Assembly (NCBI RefSeq): GCF_030161235.1
Contig: NZ_BSPW01000077.1
Span: forward strand, 91,520-155,519
Reading direction: 5' to 3'
Source of the DNA: Vibrio zhanjiangensis
GTDB lineage: Bacteria; Pseudomonadota; Gammaproteobacteria; Enterobacterales; Vibrionaceae
Length of the DNA stretch: 64,000 nt
Notes under the pieces: generated by a model
Database searches by the model: none
What the model saw: the letters and a program-made list of their open reading frames with translations, nothing else
Told to the model about the DNA's origin: nothing
Part shown: positions 32,718 to 42,346 of the stretch, one piece after another
How the letters are laid out: each line of letters starts with the position of its first letter
Position numbering within the stretch: the stretch's first letter is position 1
Translations under genes and position numbers: made by a program

Positions 32718-33734
32718 TTAATTGTTACCAGAGACACCCGCTGACGATTGCTCTCTAACCAAGGCTAATGCTCGCTCCAAGTTTTCATTGGCAATTTTAT
32801 AGTAAGACGTTTTACTATCAATCGCTTGTTGCAAATATGGAATGGCTTGATCGGGCTTACCCTGTAGGATTAAGAAATACCCAACATTGTTGAGTGCCTC
32901 AGGTTTTTCCATATGTTTTGAAAATACATTGACCGCTCGAGTAATTTCACCTTTTCCAAGATAGATAAGCGCAAGATTATTTAGCGCTTTTTCATTGTTA
33001 GGCTCTTGTTTTAGAGCCTCAAGCACAAAACGCTGGGCTTTTCGATAATCTCCCGACATGTAAAACGAATAGCTGACATTAATCAAGGTTTTCATCGAGT
33101 CAGGCTTAATACTCAAAGCTTGTTTATAGTATGCCTGTGCAAGTTTATGTTCTGAGTCAATATCGGCAATAACACCAAGGCCCATGTAGGCGTATTCTGG
33201 CGAGTATTTATCTACCTTGAGATCAACTATCTTATCGATATCCTCTCTATTCTTGTTGTTTATATTGCTGTTGTTATTAAACCTAATTTGATCGGCATTT
33301 ATGGCTCGATAGAAATAACTCTTACCGAGTTCCAAGTCTCCTGTTTTACTATATATAGTTCCCAACTGCTCTAAAGCTTTTATGTTGTCAGGGTTCTCTT
33401 TCACACCTAATAAAAATGCTTTCTCAGCCAGTTCAAGGTTTTCTCTCGACTGATGAATGCGGCCGATGTTGTAAAGGGCTCGATCTTTGTATTCACCATT
33501 TTCAAAAGACAATGAACGAATATATTCATACAAGGCGAGATCACTATTACCGCTAGCAAGTGCAGTATCCCCTCTTGAAATGGCTTCCTGCTCTGTTTTA
33601 GGTGGCTCCTGCGAAGATAACGTATCAATTGGCTTACCATCATAGAGCGAAGTATCTATACCGGGTTGACTCGATGAGCAACCCGCTAGTAACAGCACAA
33701 TCAAAGATAACGAAGTAAAATGAAGTCCTTTCAT
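32718..33734 (-). CDS. tadD: Tad pilus lipoprotein TadD (TPR protein)
   Basis: 338 residues from the ATG at 33734, which has AAGGA before it and gives a lipoprotein signal (MKGLHFTSLSLIVLLLAGC, lipobox LAGC). Seven or so tetratricopeptide-like repeats follow, for example residues 85-120 (ALYNIGRIHQSRENLELAE) and NNEKALNNLALIYLGKGE. TadD is thought to act as a pilotin-like lipoprotein for the secretin. It is the last gene of the Tad locus, 14 bp after tadC. Confidence 0.9.
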   Translation of the reverse strand: MKGLHFTSLSLIVLLLAGCSSSQPGIDTSLYDGKPIDTLSSQEPPKTEQEAISRGDTALASGNSDLALYEYIRSLSFENGEYKDRALYNIGRIHQSRENLELAEKAFLLGVKENPDNIKALEQLGTIYSKTGDLELGKSYFYRAINADQIRFNNNSNINNKNREDIDKIVDLKVDKYSPEYAYMGLGVIADIDSEHKLAQAYYKQALSIKPDSMKTLINVSYSFYMSGDYRKAQRFVLEALKQEPNNEKALNNLALIYLGKGEITRAVNVFSKHMEKPEALNNVGYFLILQGKPDQAIPYLQQAIDSKTSYYKIANENLERALALVREQSSAGVSGNN

Positions 33735-33748
33735 AACGGGGTCCTTGG

Positions 33749-34696
33749 TTATCCGTTTCCTAAACTTGACGTGAATGAGAGCATCGATGGGCCAATGGCG
33801 ACAATAAAGAAGCATGGCCAAATAAATAACAACAACGGAAAAATCATCTTAGTGGGTATTTTAGCCGCAATTTCCTCTACTTCTTGATTGCGTTTATCCC
33901 GATAATCCTCAGTGTATTCGCGCAAGGTCTGAGATAGACTACCACCAATGCGTGACGCATGAGCTAACATAGTGACCAAGCCTGCAATTTCAGTCAGCCC
34001 TGTACGATCGATCAAATCCTCAAACGCATCAGACATCTCAACCCCAGCATTAATTTTGACACACACTGTATCCAATTCATCAGCAAAATCGGGATGAGAA
34101 ATATTGATCTCATCTGCCACTCGACGCAGTGCAGCATTGAAACCTAATCCAGATTCAGTACATACAACAAGTAAATCCAACGCATCTGCGATTCCACTAC
34201 GGATTTTCTTCTGACGCTTCTCAACTAGGCGATTAAGTAAAACATTTGGGGCATATAAACCAGCACCGACACACAGGGCCAGCGCAAAGTTGAGCATCGA
34301 CATTTCAGGAAAAAGAAAATACACCGCTGCCGCCGAAGCCAAGCCCAAAATAAGCGAAATCCCTTTAAATGCATAAAATATTGTTAGTGCATCGGCATCA
34401 TGATAACCAGCATGCATTAACTTGTGCCTAATACTCTCAGTCTCTTTTGAGTTTGAGCTTTTCATCATAGGCGCTAGTGATTCAAGAGTATGATCAAATT
34501 TGCGGCTCTTTTTGAGTTTATTTGCACTGTTTGCGTCTTTCATTTGCTCCAATTTAGCGCGTATTGGAGATTTAGAACCGACAAAAAGTAGAGAAATAGT
34601 GAAGACGATCAATATTGTCGCAATAAGGATTACGCCAAGTAGTAGCGTTTGTTCATCAATATTGTAGGCTGCAAACTCACTAAGCAAAGTCTCCAT
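33749..34696 (-). CDS. tadC: Tad inner membrane platform protein TadC
   Basis: 315 residues from the ATG at 34696 (METLLSEFAAY). Type II secretion F domain in the middle (LDLLVVCTESGLGFNAALRR, SHASRIGGSLSQTLREY-like sequence), with membrane segments near residues 20-40, 115-160 and at the C-terminal end. TadB and TadC form the inner membrane platform moved by the TadA ATPase. Its start follows the tadB stop by one base (TAGC-ATG), so the two are translationally coupled. Confidence 0.93.
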   Translation of the reverse strand: METLLSEFAAYNIDEQTLLLGVILIATILIVFTISLLFVGSKSPIRAKLEQMKDANSANKLKKSRKFDHTLESLAPMMKSSNSKETESIRHKLMHAGYHDADALTIFYAFKGISLILGLASAAAVYFLFPEMSMLNFALALCVGAGLYAPNVLLNRLVEKRQKKIRSGIADALDLLVVCTESGLGFNAALRRVADEINISHPDFADELDTVCVKINAGVEMSDAFEDLIDRTGLTEIAGLVTMLAHASRIGGSLSQTLREYTEDYRDKRNQEVEEIAAKIPTKMIFPLLLFIWPCFFIVAIGPSMLSFTSSLGNG

Positions 34697-34697
34697 G

Positions 34698-35666
34698 CTA
34701 CACCTCGAAGTTAATGATGTTTCGTATCCACATCGAACCAATAAACAAACTCACCACTCCGCCACTGACCAGTGTCATCCCTCTTGGATCTGCGTAAAGA
34801 GGTTCAACATAGGCTGGATTGATAAAACTGAGGAAAACAAAAAGTACGAATGGGGAAAGGACTAAAATCCAAGCGGATAAACGACTTTCTGCGGATAAAG
34901 TTTTGATTTTTCTTTGCAGCTTAAACCTTGATCTTAGTACTTTTGATACCTTTTCAAGGTTTTCTGATAAATTCCCTCCCGTTTCTTTTTGCAGCAATAC
35001 CGCACTCGAAAAAGCGAGCATTGAAACCGTCGGAGTCCTCTCAGCCATTTGCATAATGGCCATTCTCATATCGTAGCCATAATTCAGTAGATTAAAGGTA
35101 TTTTTAAACTCAACACCGATTGGGGCTGGCATTTCTGCGCCGACCTCATTAAACGCCTGAGTAACGGGTTGGCCTGCTTGAAGCATACGCCTCATTATAT
35201 CTAGCGCTTCTGGCAACTGTTCTTCAAATGCTGCCAGTCGATCTGAAATTTTTTTATTGAGCCAAAAATATAAACAAAACCAAACTCCTGTAACTGAAGC
35301 TAAGCCCACATAAACAGGCTGCCCGACAAGCAGTACGATGAAAAATGCGCAAACAGACAAAATGGACGTCACCAACAAAGTTTGGGATAGACTCCAGTCA
35401 TATCCCGACAGCTCTATCATCTTTTTCAATGATGAAAGTGCTGCCACTTTAACCAATTTCCTATCAACAGGGGTTAAGCTTTTCAAATAATGCTCTTGGA
35501 GTAAAGAGCGCGCTTCTTCATCGAGTTTTGATTGGGATTCTTTTAAGCGCTCTGAGAGCTCTTTATGTTTTGCTTTACTTCCTGCCGCTGGAAGAATTAA
35601 GGCTTGTGATATAAAAACGACCGCAAAAAAAAGCAAAATAATAAACAATGTGGAGTCTTGTATCAT
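34698..35666 (-). CDS. tadB: Tad inner membrane platform protein TadB
   Basis: 322 residues. An N-terminal membrane segment (FIILLFFAVVFISQALI), a pair near residues 95-135, and a C-terminal pair, with the F domain LPEALDIMRRMLQAGQPVTQ and LLQKETGGNLSENLEKVS between. GGAG ribosome site. Partner of TadC. It lies 12 bp after tadA and its stop is next to the tadC start. Confidence 0.93.
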   Translation of the reverse strand: MIQDSTLFIILLFFAVVFISQALILPAAGSKAKHKELSERLKESQSKLDEEARSLLQEHYLKSLTPVDRKLVKVAALSSLKKMIELSGYDWSLSQTLLVTSILSVCAFFIVLLVGQPVYVGLASVTGVWFCLYFWLNKKISDRLAAFEEQLPEALDIMRRMLQAGQPVTQAFNEVGAEMPAPIGVEFKNTFNLLNYGYDMRMAIMQMAERTPTVSMLAFSSAVLLQKETGGNLSENLEKVSKVLRSRFKLQRKIKTLSAESRLSAWILVLSPFVLFVFLSFINPAYVEPLYADPRGMTLVSGGVVSLFIGSMWIRNIINFEV

Positions 35667-35678
35667 ACCCTACTCTCC

Positions 35679-37166
35679 CTATGAAAATGATTCATTGAAG
35701 ATATCAAATGGCAGATGCAGCCCTTTCTTCGCGAGCTGGTCATGACACTGAGGCACCACCCCAGTTGCCGTATAGCTACCAATCACATTGCCTTCTGCAT
35801 CCATCCCTTTACGCTGGAATCGAAAGATTTCCGACATAGTGATGATTTCTCCTTCCATACCATTTATTTCGCATATACTCACCATGCGGCGCTTACCATC
35901 TTCTTGACGCTCCATTTGCACCACTAAATGAATTGCCGAGGCTATTTGCGATCTCAAGTTTTTAGCGGACATATTCCACCCAGCCATGGCAAACATATTT
36001 TCAACGCGAGAAAGGGCATCTCTTGGAGTATTGGCGTGAATCGTTGCCAAAGAGCCGTCATGCCCAGTATTCATCGCCGCTAACATATCGACCGCTTCGG
36101 ACCCCCTAACCTCACCAAGAACAATACGATCAGGGCGCATACGTAAGGCGTTCTTTACCAAATCTCTCTGGGTGATCTCGCCTTTTCCTTCTAGGTTGGC
36201 AGGTCTTGTTTCTAGTCTAACAACATGAGGCTGCTGCAGTTGTAACTCAGCTGAGTCTTCAATGGTCACTATCCGGTCATCTGACGGAATAAAATTAGAA
36301 AAGATATTCAGCGTGGTGGTTTTTCCTGACCCCGTACCTCCTGAAATCAGTACATTCATTGCACCCGTTACAGCCGCTTCAACAAATTTAGCCATTTCAG
36401 GAGACAGAGAATTAAAATTGAGCAGGTTATCCATGTTGAGTTTTTCAACAGCAAAACGGCGTATCGAGACAGAAGAACCATCCAGAGCTAACGGAGGTAT
36501 GATGGCATTAACACGAGAGCCATCGGCTAACCGAGCATCGACCATAGGCGATGCTTCATCAATTCGCCGTCCAACTTGGCTAACAATCCTATCAAGGATA
36601 TTGCGTAAATGGCGCTCATCGAGAAAGGTATAAGGCGTGAGTTCAAGTTTACCGCGACGCTCTACAAACACGTTTTTGGGACCATTAACTAAAATATCGG
36701 AGACTGTCGCATCGTTAAGTAATGGCTCTAGAGGTCCTAGCCCAAAGACTTCATCTTCAATTTGCTGGATAACGTGCTTTCGACCTTCAGCTCCTAAAGC
36801 ATGAGTCTTATCTTCTGCCATTAATTGAACTATCGCATCATGAAGTTCTTTTTTAGCTCTATCAAGCTCCAAACTCGCCAAAAGCCCTAAGTCCAAAGTT
36901 TCTAGTAATCTTTGATGATAATAATGTTTCACAGCTAACTCTTGTTCAAGTTGCCTCTTTGCTTCTTCAACCGCGTGCCCTTTGGCTTCAGCTTCGAGCT
37001 TTCTGCGTTCTTGCAGAGACTCAGAATTTTGTTTTTGAGGTTCCTTTTCCGCCTGCTCTGTGTCGGGAATTGCTTGTCCTTGTGGTGCATTAAGACTTTG
37101 CTGCTCTTCTATTTCAGCGACTTTTTGTTGCAAATCAGAGTTAATATTTTTGCGCTTAAAAAGCAT
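35679..37166 (-). CDS. tadA: Tad secretion ATPase TadA (CpaF)
   Basis: 495 residues. A charged, Gln/Glu-rich N-terminal extension (about residues 15-80) is followed by the conserved core: FGLGPLEPLLNDATVSDILVNG, Walker A GGTGSGKT at 276-283, Asp box TIEDSAEL near 301, Walker B RIVLGEVRG near 347 and His box GSLATIHANTPRDAL near 371. This hexameric ATPase powers pilus assembly. Good AAAGGGG ribosome site; it lies 27 bp after tadZ. Confidence 0.97.
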   Translation of the reverse strand: MLFKRKNINSDLQQKVAEIEEQQSLNAPQGQAIPDTEQAEKEPQKQNSESLQERRKLEAEAKGHAVEEAKRQLEQELAVKHYYHQRLLETLDLGLLASLELDRAKKELHDAIVQLMAEDKTHALGAEGRKHVIQQIEDEVFGLGPLEPLLNDATVSDILVNGPKNVFVERRGKLELTPYTFLDERHLRNILDRIVSQVGRRIDEASPMVDARLADGSRVNAIIPPLALDGSSVSIRRFAVEKLNMDNLLNFNSLSPEMAKFVEAAVTGAMNVLISGGTGSGKTTTLNIFSNFIPSDDRIVTIEDSAELQLQQPHVVRLETRPANLEGKGEITQRDLVKNALRMRPDRIVLGEVRGSEAVDMLAAMNTGHDGSLATIHANTPRDALSRVENMFAMAGWNMSAKNLRSQIASAIHLVVQMERQEDGKRRMVSICEINGMEGEIITMSEIFRFQRKGMDAEGNVIGSYTATGVVPQCHDQLAKKGLHLPFDIFNESFS

Positions 37167-37193
37167 ATAAAGCCCCTTTAGAGTTTGTAAGAG

Positions 37194-38417
37194 TTACGAA
37201 AACAGCTTTTTAAACCACCTTTTTTGTTCTTCTTGATCAGGCAGTAATGATGCTGCCAGCTTTTTCACTGACTTAGCAATTGCACTATTGTGTTTGGACT
37301 GGATATAAGGCCTTCCCAAGTTCGCACTCTCTAACGCAATTTTAAACTCATTGGGAATAGTATAGACTTGGACGTGCCCAACCGTATCTTCGACGTCTTT
37401 TAGCTTAATTGACTGACGCTTTTCATACCGATTCACGACCACTTCCATATGCTCTTTCGCCACTCCAAACTCGAAGGTGAGTAACTTCATTATTTGTGTC
37501 GTGTTTTTCAACGCGACAAGATTTTGTTGCGTAATAAGAAAGATTTTAGTGGCAGGGGAAATAACGGATGAAAAAATGCGATCCAAACCACGAGACATAT
37601 CCACAATAACGTACGGATAACACTCCCTAAGCACTGGAATAAGCTTATTCATGTGTTGCGCTTTTTCAAAATTATCGTGACTATTCTCTCTTTTAAACCC
37701 TATGGTATGAAGACCGGAGTCATGCTTTGTCACCAAACTCCCCAGTGAGACATCGTCTAAATCGGTCACATTAGCAATCGCATCAGCTAAACCGTATGTA
37801 CCATTAATATTAAGGTAATCTTCAATAACTCCGAACTGCATATCCAAATCAAGCAGCAACACTTCGTTTGGATGATGCCTTGCAAGAGTGATTGCCGTAT
37901 TTAAAGCTATCATTGAAGCGCCCGAACCACCTTTGGTATTCATGAATACAAGCAACTCACCAAGATGACGATTCGCTACTTTTTCTTCCGCTACATTTTT
38001 AAGAAGCGGGGCGAGTTCATCTATCACGGCTTTATCCGAAATAAAATCGGTTGCACCAATGCGCAACGCAATTTTTAACGCACCATTGTCACTCTCATTT
38101 CCAAATACAATCAAAGAAGCATCATGCCCAGAATCATGAGAATCTGGCGCTTCAAACTGTTGAAGTTCAACGATTTTTTGTGCCCAATTGGGTCCTGTTT
38201 CAACAAAAATTAAATCTGGCGGGGCAAAATGTACGAGATTACTAACCACTAAACCATGAAATGAAATCATTTCGAAGCTGAGGTTCTGGCACTTGGATAA
38301 CTCTTGGCTAATATGCACCTGAAAAGCATCGGATGAGTAAAACACCCAAACTGTAAGACTGGTTTTTAGTCGAACAGGACATTCTCCTTTAGGGGATAAT
38401 TTAACCGCCTCTCCCAT
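37194..38417 (-). CDS. tadZ: Tad localisation ATPase TadZ (CpaE-like)
   Basis: 407 residues from the ATG at 38417 (MGEAVKLSPKGE), placed by AGGAGAAGG. The N-terminal part resembles an atypical receiver domain; the C-terminal part is ParA/MinD-like with a deviant P-loop, NTKGGSGASMIALNTA, lacking the usual GKT, which is normal for TadZ. DLDMQFGVIEDYLN and YVIVDMSRGLDRIF are further ATPase-fold motifs. TadZ places the pilus at the pole in other systems. It starts 10 bp after the tadF-like gene. Confidence 0.9.
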   Translation of the reverse strand: MGEAVKLSPKGECPVRLKTSLTVWVFYSSDAFQVHISQELSKCQNLSFEMISFHGLVVSNLVHFAPPDLIFVETGPNWAQKIVELQQFEAPDSHDSGHDASLIVFGNESDNGALKIALRIGATDFISDKAVIDELAPLLKNVAEEKVANRHLGELLVFMNTKGGSGASMIALNTAITLARHHPNEVLLLDLDMQFGVIEDYLNINGTYGLADAIANVTDLDDVSLGSLVTKHDSGLHTIGFKRENSHDNFEKAQHMNKLIPVLRECYPYVIVDMSRGLDRIFSSVISPATKIFLITQQNLVALKNTTQIMKLLTFEFGVAKEHMEVVVNRYEKRQSIKLKDVEDTVGHVQVYTIPNEFKIALESANLGRPYIQSKHNSAIAKSVKKLAASLLPDQEEQKRWFKKLFS

Positions 38418-38427
38418 AAACCTTCTC

Positions 38428-38913
38428 CTAGCAATCCGTGCTGTTATCCGGATTTGTCGATGTCTTTCTATGGCGACCCAAATTCTCTCGCGGGCGTGTT
38501 GTTTCAAAATCAGGAATGGCCAACATACCTGTTAAATTGACAAAGCTAAGTAACCCAGTGAACTGATACTCAAAATTAACCACTTTTGCTCTAACATATT
38601 CAATTGTAGAAAAAACATCGTCATCTGTCAGAGTTCCTGTAATGACATTGCCTGAAGCATCTAAGTATTCAATGGTTAAATTGGCCGCCGTGAAACCCAC
38701 TGGAGCATTGGAAGCAAGAGCCAGTGCTGGAATATCATTTCTGTCTTCAACTCGGCATACCACGGCTAACCTAGCGGCCACTCGTGTCATATCATTCACC
38801 ACTTGCAGAGAATACACATACCTACCCACTTCAATAACAGCAAATACCAGTAGCAAAAGCGTCGTCGACACTAAAGTGAATTCAATAATGCTCAGACCCT
38901 GTTGCCGCTTCAT
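38428..38913 (-). CDS. tadF: TadE/TadF-type minor pseudopilin
   Basis: 161 residues. A short basic start (MKRQQGLSIIEFTLV) and one membrane segment (residues about 10-30) in the TadE-like pattern, with E12 in the place of the prepilin glutamate. The rest is a soluble periplasmic domain with a Ser/Thr/Arg-rich tail. Minor pilins of this type are processed by the Tad prepilin peptidase and needed for pilus biogenesis. The start overlaps the previous gene by 4 bp. Assignment as TadF rather than a second TadE follows gene order. Confidence 0.78.
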   Translation of the reverse strand: MKRQQGLSIIEFTLVSTTLLLLVFAVIEVGRYVYSLQVVNDMTRVAARLAVVCRVEDRNDIPALALASNAPVGFTAANLTIEYLDASGNVITGTLTDDDVFSTIEYVRAKVVNFEYQFTGLLSFVNLTGMLAIPDFETTRPRENLGRHRKTSTNPDNSTDC

Positions 38914-39350
38914 GGTGCCGTCCTCATCATGGCGGAAACATTGAGCGGTACATTAAAATCTAGGGCTGAGCTAAAACCAGAAATAATAGGGGTATAGTCA
39001 TAGTTGATTGTGACCGTGACATGTCCACTCGAATGATTAACAGACACATTCGATGTCGTCACTCCAGAAACCAAGGAGGAACCCCCTGTCCCTGTATGGC
39101 CATATACCACCATATTTTTTATTTGGTCTACATCTGCGATTTGATCGTAACTGGCAGTACCTGTTACACCAGAAGTTGCGAAGCGAACACCACTTTGAGC
39201 CATTTTGTTTAACGTCGTATATTGAATAAACGCATTGCCAAACTCAGTGATCGCCATCAATATGGTCATAAGTACGGGCACTGCAATCAACATTTCTACA
39301 GCTGCCAAGCCTTTTTGTGAGCCTATTGTAGGCAGTGAAGGACGCATCAT
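38910..39350 (-). CDS. tadE: TadE-type minor pseudopilin
   Basis: 146 residues, MMRPSLPTIGSQKGLAAVEM then LIAVPVLMTILMAITEFGNAF: the G-LAAVE pattern marks a prepilin-type cleavage site before one membrane segment. A beta-rich periplasmic domain follows (TVTINYDYTPIISGF). It overlaps both neighbours by 4 bp (ATGA), so the three minor pilin genes are tightly coupled. Confidence 0.85.
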   Translation of the reverse strand: MMRPSLPTIGSQKGLAAVEMLIAVPVLMTILMAITEFGNAFIQYTTLNKMAQSGVRFATSGVTGTASYDQIADVDQIKNMVVYGHTGTGGSSLVSGVTTSNVSVNHSSGHVTVTINYDYTPIISGFSSALDFNVPLNVSAMMRTAP

Positions 39351-40576
39351 GAGCCTCCCCCACTTGGATCTTTGTACAACACGATAGTGTATGGGCCGTC
39401 ATCCGATGAATCTTGGCCCGGGTTTCCTCCACCCGCAGAGCAAGTTTGTAGAAACTCACCAACAATGGGATCTTGACTACCATTTGACGATGGCGCTTGC
39501 TGAAGAATAAAAAAGCAGCCAAGTTCTGTGACTGTAAAGGAGCTAGTACCTCCACTCGCGCTAGAGCAATCAACAATAGGTATAGCAATCGTTCTTCGTC
39601 CATGCTGCCCACCCGATGATGCCATGCAATCCGCATCACCAGTGCAATCAGGTAATACGGACAAATAATCCTCATACCCCCACGGCGTTCCACCAGCACC
39701 GCTGGTATCCGTATAGACAATCTCTCCAAAGGCATCGGTAGTCGCCACAGTCGCAGGCTGCCGCACATAAATATCAGGAGGGAACTCTTCTGCCGTAACA
39801 CCTGCCCCCCCATATATCCCAAAGCGGGTATTCAATCCTTGTCCTACAGGTCCAATAGAGTTTCCCGGTTTAGTGGTTACCGTATCACCAATGCCAATTC
39901 TACCTTCATAGCTACCCGCTAATGCTTGGCGGATGGTTGCCGCCCCCGAGCCAAAATCAAGCAGCTGAAAGTTACCACTGCCCATAGTGCTTTGCTGTTG
40001 ATCGGCAAGTTTAAGCACATAGAGATCACCCGCTATGTAACCTGATGGTGTTGCTTCACTGCCTTCACACACAGCCATAGGTACTACATTGACCTTCATT
40101 GCGGCGGTACTTGGCCCTGCAACCGCACTGACTCTCAGCTGTTTATTAATACCAAACAGATAAGCAAAGAAATTATCTAATGGGTATGCACTTATCGTGA
40201 CACGAACATAGGTATCAAGATTTGAATTGTAGCCAGATTGAGGAAAAATACTGGGGTCGTTTGAATATTCAATCGAAACGTTCGCAGCTGAAAAGTCCAT
40301 TTCATCGTTGCCAGTTGCACTGGCCATATTCGCCAAGGTGTTAGTAATTGCACTACTTGCATCTGCGTTGCTGCCTTTTCCATCTAATACGACAGCAGCC
40401 GCTAACGCTGCGGCATCCACACTGTTTTGTAATCGTGCTTTATTTAGAACCGCGTGGCTAACATCAATGGATAAAGCAGCAATACCTATCAGTGAAAGCA
40501 TTGCAGCGGTGACCATTACTAACACTAAGCCCTTCTGCCGGTCAGGCGTTCCCCGACATCGCCTTGTTCTGGTCAT
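39347..40576 (-). CDS. tadG: TadG-like pilus assembly protein
   Basis: 409 residues. The N-terminal block KGLVLVMVTAAMLSLIGIAA, with IDVSHAVLNKARLQNSVDAAALAAA (split here over residues 36-62), is the TadG N-terminal domain, with one membrane segment. The large periplasmic part is rich in Gly, Ser and Thr and has six or more cysteines near its C-terminal half (CTGDADC, VDCSSASGG, GCFFIL, TCSAGGG), possibly disulfide-bonded. No von Willebrand A domain is obvious, unlike the Aggregatibacter TadG. AAGGA ribosome site. Confidence 0.82.
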   Translation of the reverse strand: MTRTRRCRGTPDRQKGLVLVMVTAAMLSLIGIAALSIDVSHAVLNKARLQNSVDAAALAAAVVLDGKGSNADASSAITNTLANMASATGNDEMDFSAANVSIEYSNDPSIFPQSGYNSNLDTYVRVTISAYPLDNFFAYLFGINKQLRVSAVAGPSTAAMKVNVVPMAVCEGSEATPSGYIAGDLYVLKLADQQQSTMGSGNFQLLDFGSGAATIRQALAGSYEGRIGIGDTVTTKPGNSIGPVGQGLNTRFGIYGGAGVTAEEFPPDIYVRQPATVATTDAFGEIVYTDTSGAGGTPWGYEDYLSVLPDCTGDADCMASSGGQHGRRTIAIPIVDCSSASGGTSSFTVTELGCFFILQQAPSSNGSQDPIVGEFLQTCSAGGGNPGQDSSDDGPYTIVLYKDPSGGGS

Positions 40577-40596
40577 AGTTCTATCCTTAAGAGCGG

Positions 40597-40863
40597 TTAA
40601 TTTTGCCCCTCTTGAACAAATTGACTCTCAGTGCCTTCCAAGTCCATATCCTGTTTACCTGTATAAACTTGATTTACACCTTCCATCCTTTCACCACTGC
40701 CTTCAGGAATAATAGCCAGATTTTCTCTGGTCGCATTTACATTATAGGTCTGTTCTGACCTTAATTTAACTACATGTGCTCCTAAATCTTCCGCACTATT
40801 AACACATCCCATAAGCAACAAAGACAAAGCCAAAGGAGCTAACGTTACGTATTTCATATTCAT
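40597..40863 (-). CDS. Small lipoprotein of the Tad locus
   Basis: 88 residues. Lipoprotein signal MNMKYVTLAPLALSLLLMGC (lipobox LMGC) then a short acidic, polar chain with no known fold. It is between the secretin gene rcpA and tadG, the place where RcpB, another small outer membrane component, is encoded in other Tad loci; similarity to RcpB cannot be judged by eye. It lies 11 bp after rcpA and 20 bp before tadG, so it is in the operon. Ribosome site weak. Confidence 0.75.
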   Translation of the reverse strand: MNMKYVTLAPLALSLLLMGCVNSAEDLGAHVVKLRSEQTYNVNATRENLAIIPEGSGERMEGVNQVYTGKQDMDLEGTESQFVQEGQN

Positions 40864-40874
40864 CAGTTCTGCCT

Positions 40875-42338
40875 CTATAAACTGTGTCCAAAGGTTCCCT
40901 CAGTGCCACCTTTCGAATTGTCCAAAAAGCTGGTGTCATCTACCCTATTTGTCTGATGAGCACTCTCTGGCGCAATGTAAGCACCACGTCCAAGCAGGTA
41001 GTACTCAAAATCACTAGGCTCTACAAATGAGTCCGTGGGTAGAGATACCTTATTTCTATCAACAGGCCTCGCGAGTCTAGGTGTTACCAAAATCACTAAC
41101 TCTGTTTCACCTGAGATATATTCCTGACTATTAAACATCTGACCAATAATGGGAATATCACTAAAACCAGGCATTTCTGAAACGACATCTCGTACATTTT
41201 CACTAATTAACCCAGCAATACCTATAGTTTGACCATCTGCAAGCTCTAGGGTAGAAGAGGCACTTCGTCGAGTGATGGGAGGAATAACATAAGTGGTAGT
41301 GGTAAGGTTGGGTGTTAGAGTCAGTGAAGAGGTATTAGCAATTTCACTAACATCAATCGCAAGATTAAGGTTAATTTTCTTGTCACTTAAAACCGTAGGA
41401 ATAAATTTAAGCCCAACACCATATTCTTTATATTCAATGGTAATTCCATCATCATCTGGGACAGGAATTGGGAACTCGCCCCCCGCTAGAAATTCAGCTT
41501 TGACACCGCTAAGAGCCGTCAAATTCGGTTCGGCTAACACTTTTGCAGTTCCATTTTGTTTCGCTATATCCAGTGCAAAGGAGAACAAAGTATTGCTGTC
41601 TATAAAAGAGCCGAGTAAACCCGTAGTGTCAATCGATGGAGAGGTAAAAACTGGTGATACGGTTGTGGCGGTAGTCGGCAAAGATGCGCCAGTAGAGGAG
41701 CCTCCCCAAGAAATATCACCACTTTTCTGGAAAAAATGGAAATTAGCATCAAACTTTCTAACCAGACTTCTTTGAACCTCAGCGACAGTCACCTCCAACA
41801 TAACTTGTTGAGCACCGCCGATTGTCATGAGATTTATTACCCCCGTCTTATCAGCCTGCTCACTAAGTGAGGCGGTTTCTTTATCTGCTTGTTCACCAGA
41901 TGCGTATGTTTCAGCAACTCTTAGTGCGATATTCATCGCTGATTGACTGCTAATCTGACCACTCAAAATCAAACGGTTTTGGGCGCTGTGAACATTAATC
42001 TCTTCATCAGGCAAAAACTCGTACAATTTTGCTTTGAGGCTATTGAGATCATGCGTTACTTGAATATTGATAGACTCTATCAAACGACCTCGGCTATCCC
42101 ACGCCATTAAGTTTGTCGAACCGAGTTTCTTACCAATGAGAAAGACTTCATCGGACTTGAGCATGACAATATCAAGGACCTCTGGGTCTCCGAGTGATAC
42201 CCGTTTTGCTTTCCCCGCAAGCGTCACATGTGTTGACTTGTGATGAGGAACTAACACGGCTTTGCCCGACTGCGCAGCCGCGTAGGCCGCTTCAACTTGA
42301 AACAGTAACAATGAAATAATGATGATTAAATTTCGCAT
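40875..42338 (-). CDS. rcpA: Tad outer membrane secretin RcpA (CpaC)
   Basis: 487 residues from the ATG at 42338, placed by GAGG six bases before it; a TTG four codons upstream is in frame. Signal peptide (LIIIISLLLFQVEAAYA), a pilus N-terminal domain (residues about 30-105, ending SINIQVTHDL), a BON-like region, then the secretin domain with EFLAGGEFPIPVP, VGLKFIPTVL and STLELADGQTIGIAGLI. It forms the outer membrane channel for the pilus. It lies 8 bp after cpaB. Confidence 0.94.
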   Translation of the reverse strand: MRNLIIIISLLLFQVEAAYAAAQSGKAVLVPHHKSTHVTLAGKAKRVSLGDPEVLDIVMLKSDEVFLIGKKLGSTNLMAWDSRGRLIESINIQVTHDLNSLKAKLYEFLPDEEINVHSAQNRLILSGQISSQSAMNIALRVAETYASGEQADKETASLSEQADKTGVINLMTIGGAQQVMLEVTVAEVQRSLVRKFDANFHFFQKSGDISWGGSSTGASLPTTATTVSPVFTSPSIDTTGLLGSFIDSNTLFSFALDIAKQNGTAKVLAEPNLTALSGVKAEFLAGGEFPIPVPDDDGITIEYKEYGVGLKFIPTVLSDKKINLNLAIDVSEIANTSSLTLTPNLTTTTYVIPPITRRSASSTLELADGQTIGIAGLISENVRDVVSEMPGFSDIPIIGQMFNSQEYISGETELVILVTPRLARPVDRNKVSLPTDSFVEPSDFEYYLLGRGAYIAPESAHQTNRVDDTSFLDNSKGGTEGTFGHSL

Positions 42339-42346
42339 ACTTAACC

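Noticed and set aside
36262..36633. Plus-strand ORF across tadA
   Set aside because: Mirrors the conserved ATPase core; no start signal or protein-like composition.
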